64,000 nt of DNA from Nitrospirota bacterium (GTDB taxonomy: Bacteria > Nitrospirota > Nitrospiria > Nitrospirales > Nitrospiraceae): contig JAPLLG010000007.1 in NCBI GenBank assembly GCA_026387665.1, positions 62,001-126,000 of the forward strand, in the 5' to 3' direction. Both the position numbers and the translations under genes were made by a program. Shown one piece after another: positions 61,298 through 64,000 of this stretch (the first letter of the stretch is position 1; the number at the start of each line of letters is the position of its first letter). A model generated the notes under the pieces. That model made no database searches. It saw only the letters and a program-made list of their open reading frames with translations, and had not been told where the DNA came from.

Positions 61298-61400
61298 GGC
61301 CGCGACTATACCATGCACCTTATAGCGACGCACCTGGACCGCCAACGGTCCGCCGCGACCGGAATAATCGCTGCCGAATCAACATCAAACACACCAGCCC

Positions 61401-61428
61401 TTGACATCCCGCCAAAGCGGCTTACACT
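61401..61428 (+). promoter_or_regulatory. Promoter placing the transcription start at the ATG (leaderless)
   Basis: TTGACA at 61401-61406 and TACACT at 61423-61428 are 16 bases apart. The likely transcription start, about seven bases past the -10 box, coincides with the ATG at 61435. No Shine-Dalgarno sequence is present between them. Confidence 0.6.
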
Positions 61429-61434
61429 TACAAC

Positions 61435-62106
61435 ATGACCAACACACCACCACCCAAAGCCCTGACCTACGACGAAAAGAAAGCCGCTGACGCCGCCTTC
61501 GCAGGCCGTCCTTTCAATGATGCATGGTCTGCATCAGCGCGCGTGGTCTATGACGGAATCGTGAAGGCCTTGCCTCAGGCAGAGACCGACGCTCCCGCTC
61601 CGGCCCAGGCCGAAACATTCGCTGAGGCTCTTACTGCACAGACCGAAGCGCTCCAGCTTCAAGGGCCTGTCGAACAAGAACCAGCCGGTGGGCATGAATT
61701 GATGGAGGGAACTGTCGTACCGTTCAACCTGCGCGACCGGGACGCGGCGATTCAGGCCGGGGCCTTGATCGACGTGACGCCGACCGCCCTGCAACTCGGC
61801 ATTACGTTCCCTGTCACGATCACCAGACCGCTCTGGGAATCTGGAATTGTCACGAATCAACCACTTTCCGAAGAAGATCAAACCGGTCGGCTGCGCGACA
61901 TCTTGATGGCCTTCCGCCTGCGCCTGGCTAGCCTGACGACGGTTTCTCCGTTGCTCGACTTTCCTGTTCTGCTGGCCTTGCCTCCGAGCAGAGTGCCTCA
62001 GCCTGTGCCGCTGTTTGCCCTCATTCAGCCAGACCCGACACATCAGGCGAACGTGACACTCTTGCTGCCGAATGAAGTGTCGCTCTCCATCACCTCGCTG
62101 AACTAG
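61435..62106 (+). CDS. DUF6573-like protein
   Basis: The 223-residue protein has a low-complexity, Ala/Pro/Gln-rich middle (residues 48-85) and a C-terminal domain with DRDAAIQAGALIDVTPTALQLGITFPVTITRPLWESGIV, then LRDILMAFRLRL. This resembles DUF6573, seen in plasmids, mobile elements and scattered genomes with no known function. The start is probably leaderless. Its TAG stop is followed by a GCAGGCTGCTG stub and then repeat copy F. Confidence 0.65.
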   Translation: MTNTPPPKALTYDEKKAADAAFAGRPFNDAWSASARVVYDGIVKALPQAETDAPAPAQAETFAEALTAQTEALQLQGPVEQEPAGGHELMEGTVVPFNLRDRDAAIQAGALIDVTPTALQLGITFPVTITRPLWESGIVTNQPLSEEDQTGRLRDILMAFRLRLASLTTVSPLLDFPVLLALPPSRVPQPVPLFALIQPDPTHQANVTLLLPNEVSLSITSLN

Positions 62107-62244
62107 CAGGCTGCTGGCAGGATGCTGAAAAAGTTCGCCAGCTTTGTTCTCGCCTCGAAAGCATCCTCAACGTAGCCCTGAGGCTACGCCTCCGGTGCTT
62201 TCATCGGCTGCGGCCGCGCTGGACAAACTTTTTGAGCATCCTGC
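62106..62244 (+). repeat. Palindromic 3' end element, copy F, with a leading stub
   Basis: The stub GCAGGCTGCTG at 62106-62116 is the head of a second copy (A-type), whose first G is shared with the TAG stop. The full copy at 62117-62244 (128 bp) follows, with head GCAGGATGCTGAAAAAG and tail CTTTTTGAGCATCCTGC. The centre is CGTAGCC CTGA GGCTACG, the same paired change as in copy C. Confidence 0.85.
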
Positions 62245-62251
62245 TGGTTTA

Positions 62252-63571
62252 TCAGCAATCACCGCGAACGCCGAGCCGCTTCTGAACGAAGGCTCGTTCT
62301 TCCGCCTCGCTGGTGATCATTCCGTCGATCCGCGCATCCAGTAATTTTCCCAAAATGGTCCCGTACTGAGGTCCCGGCGTCAACCCCATGGTCTGAAGAT
62401 CCTTCCCCTTCAATACCGTTGTGATCACCCTGCTCTTCTCATAGGCCACCAAATAGCGCCTCAACAGGCTCAATCGCGCTGCCTGTTGACGGCTAATCTG
62501 TTTCGCCAGAAGCAACACGAGGGCCTCGTCCGGGAAATCTACCAAAAGGCGATAGACCTGCGATGGCCGTAGGGTTCCTCTATCGGTGAGTCTCTTCAGT
62601 ACGCGATCGACCCTTTTCCCTCCGGCACTCACCTTAGTCGCCTGCTCGCGTGAGCAGGCCAGCCGCTTGATGATCGCAGCGATCACGACTGGGCTGGACT
62701 CGCTCGACAGGGCCATGAGGTAGACGATCGGCCGATCGATCACCGCATCAGGGAATCGCCTGCCCCACCAGGCAAGCGCCTTGGGAACGGCCGTGACCAC
62801 TCGCGTCACCGTCGCCGTGGCGCACAGACAGCGGTGGAGGAAGCGAAGCAACTGCAACTGCGTCAGCCGCACAATCGCGCGCACCGGATCCTGCTCGGCG
62901 AACAGCAACAGAATTTCGTTCTGCAAACGTGGGCCGGAGAGCTGCTGGATCAGATTCGTGGAGGCCGCTTGCGTCAGTAGACGCAAGGTACCAGGCTCAA
63001 GGCGAAACCTGAACCGTTGTTCGAACCGGATCGCCCTGAAGATGCGAGTGGGATCGTCCTGAAAACTGCCCGGATGCAACACACGAATCGTACGCCCACG
63101 AAGATCGCGCTGCCCTCCGTAGACATCGAGCAACCGTCCGAACTGCCCAGGATTGAGTTGCATTGCGATGGCATTGATGGTGAAGTCCCGCCGGTAGAGA
63201 TCCTCCTCGATCGATGCAGGCTGGACCGCCGGCAGAAGAGCAGGCTCCGCGTAGGACTCCCGCCTGGTCGTCGCGATATCCATTTTGAGCCCGTCCGGGA
63301 AGACCAGCCGCGCCGTCGCAAACCGTTCAAACACCGCCAGCCCCGTTCGGTATCGATCAGCCACCGCCCGCGCAAAGGCGATTCCATCCCCTTCCACTGC
63401 CAGATCGAGGTCCAGTGTCACATGCCCGAGCAACAGGTCGCGAACCACACCGCCCACGACATAGACGTGACAGCCCCGTTGATCCCCGAGCTCCCCAATC
63501 TCTCGCAGCAGCCCTACGATCCGAGCAGGAAGCCGTTCGAGCAGCGCCGGGCGAAGTCTCTGCTGTGCCAT
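62252..63571 (-). CDS. cca: tRNA nucleotidyltransferase / poly(A) polymerase family protein
   Basis: The 439-residue class II nucleotidyltransferase has YVVGGVVRDLLLGHVTLDLDLAVEGD (active-site Asp pair DxD, GGxxR) near residues 37-60, RRDFTINAIA and LVFPDGLKMDIATTR, and the ERhxxE-like HPGSFQDDPTRIFRAIRFEQRF region. It lacks an HD domain. It may add CCA to tRNA 3' ends, but both tRNAs in this window already encode CCA, so it could be a poly(A) polymerase or a repair-type enzyme. The start could be GTG six codons earlier (63589). It is convergent with the DUF6573 gene across repeat F. Confidence 0.9.
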   Translation of the reverse strand: MAQQRLRPALLERLPARIVGLLREIGELGDQRGCHVYVVGGVVRDLLLGHVTLDLDLAVEGDGIAFARAVADRYRTGLAVFERFATARLVFPDGLKMDIATTRRESYAEPALLPAVQPASIEEDLYRRDFTINAIAMQLNPGQFGRLLDVYGGQRDLRGRTIRVLHPGSFQDDPTRIFRAIRFEQRFRFRLEPGTLRLLTQAASTNLIQQLSGPRLQNEILLLFAEQDPVRAIVRLTQLQLLRFLHRCLCATATVTRVVTAVPKALAWWGRRFPDAVIDRPIVYLMALSSESSPVVIAAIIKRLACSREQATKVSAGGKRVDRVLKRLTDRGTLRPSQVYRLLVDFPDEALVLLLAKQISRQQAARLSLLRRYLVAYEKSRVITTVLKGKDLQTMGLTPGPQYGTILGKLLDARIDGMITSEAEERAFVQKRLGVRGDC

Positions 63572-63732
63572 GGGCCTAGAAGCTTGCACAATGGTTCACT
63601 CGCATGGCCGCATTGTAGCAACCCCGCGTTATATTCGAAACCACACGAGTCGATTTGAAGGGATGAGGTCGACGTGACAGAGGGGGACAGGCTCAAACAG
63701 AAGGGGAGGCCGCAGACGGACGAAAACCACGT

Positions 63733-64000
63733 TCACTCTAATGAGACGTGACCGACTCCCGTTGGCACCCTGGGCGGTGATTCAACACAGGAGGCCTGCA
63801 ACGCATTCTGAACCAGCGCAAGAACCTCTTGGAAGTTAAATGGCTTGAGGAGGTAGGCCACGGCCCCTAACTGCAGGACATCGTCAGCGGACTCGACACT
63901 CCCTCCGCCACTCATCACAATCACTTTGACGTCTCTTCCGGCCGCTCGTATCCGTCGCAGCAACTCAATCCCGCTGTAGTCGGGAAGCCCGACATCCATG
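63733..64000 (-). CDS. C-terminal part of a response regulator (runs off window)
   Basis: Only the last 88 residues, from just before the phosphoacceptor Asp (in MDVGLPDYSGIELLRRIR), lie in the window; the start is beyond 64000. The conserved Ser (IVMSGGG) and the Lys in YLLKPFNF are present, so the receiver is intact to its end. After the receiver there are only about 20 residues and no output domain, so this is a single-domain receiver or a receiver at the end of a larger protein. The interval 63572-63732 shows no other gene. Confidence 0.85.
   Translation of the reverse strand, partial: MDVGLPDYSGIELLRRIRAAGRDVKVIVMSGGGSVESADDVLQLGAVAYLLKPFNFQEVLALVQNALQASCVESPPRVPTGVGHVSLE

Noticed and set aside
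23613-62244. A CRISPR array formed by the repeated 126-bp elements
   Set aside because: Copies are kilobases apart and palindromic throughout, with genes between, and there are no spacers or cas genes.

Overview
The window is a gene-dense, GC-rich bacterial chromosome segment. Short intergenic gaps, a split pyruvate carboxylase (separate biotin carboxylase and carboxyltransferase subunits), an aerobic haem operon, a squalene-synthase-type enzyme, many two-component proteins and a distinctive set of palindromic intergenic repeats suggest Nitrospirota, probably Nitrospira. That assignment rests on remembered gene content and is not proven by any marker here. No prophage, CRISPR array or intact transposase was seen.

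Layout. 1-2.5 kb (minus strand): an acylphosphatase, a sigma-70 family factor, apt and the start of an Ala/Lys/Pro-rich protein, preceded by tRNA-Pro(CGG) and alanine dehydrogenase. 3.8-5.3 kb: a small redox operon (zinc-ribbon protein, [2Fe-2S] ferredoxin, unknown, 4Fe-4S ferredoxin). 5.4-11.5 kb: squalene/phytoene synthase, a cupredoxin, htpX, small exported proteins, an MFS transporter broken by one amber codon, and a GatB/YqeY protein. 11.5-15.4 kb: a four-gene phosphorelay (receiver with Cys-rich tail, receiver-GGDEF, hybrid kinase, HPt). 15.5-17.4 kb: tRNA-Ala(CGC), purN and purM. 17.6-21.4 kb: an NtrY/NtrC-type kinase and sigma-54 activator. 22-27.7 kb: mazG and the hemE-hemH-hemG operon. 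28-33 kb: a fatty acid desaturase, an EamA transporter, small proteins and a PstS-like binding protein. 33-38.9 kb: pycA, pycB, a lipoprotein hydrolase, a lipoprotein thiol peroxidase and tenA. 39.2-43.8 kb: an exported protein, thiD, a His-rich membrane protein and a hydrolase. 44-54.1 kb: an FGE-fold protein, a methyltransferase, HU, MOSC protein, prmA, a membrane MutS-like ATPase, a three-domain LplT-PlsC-Aas fusion and a sterol-desaturase-fold protein. 54.4-64 kb: a lipoprotein, an epimerase, a CPBP protease, an aminotransferase, a DUF3365 haem protein, an amidohydrolase, a DnaJ protein, a tRNA nucleotidyltransferase and a partial response regulator.

The most striking signal is not a protein. 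At least eight copies of a roughly 126-bp imperfect palindrome lie in the window. Six copies or copy stubs begin exactly on the last base of a stop codon, and every copy points the same way relative to the gene upstream of it. Arm and central stems differ between copies by paired, compensatory changes, while one G opposite G mismatch and two asymmetric sequence boxes stay fixed. Several other palindromic families, some built from short repeated words, occupy other gene ends. Nine genes in the window have CAGG directly after the stop codon. I propose a family of structured 3' end elements, possibly mobile and possibly acting in transcript termination or RNA stability.
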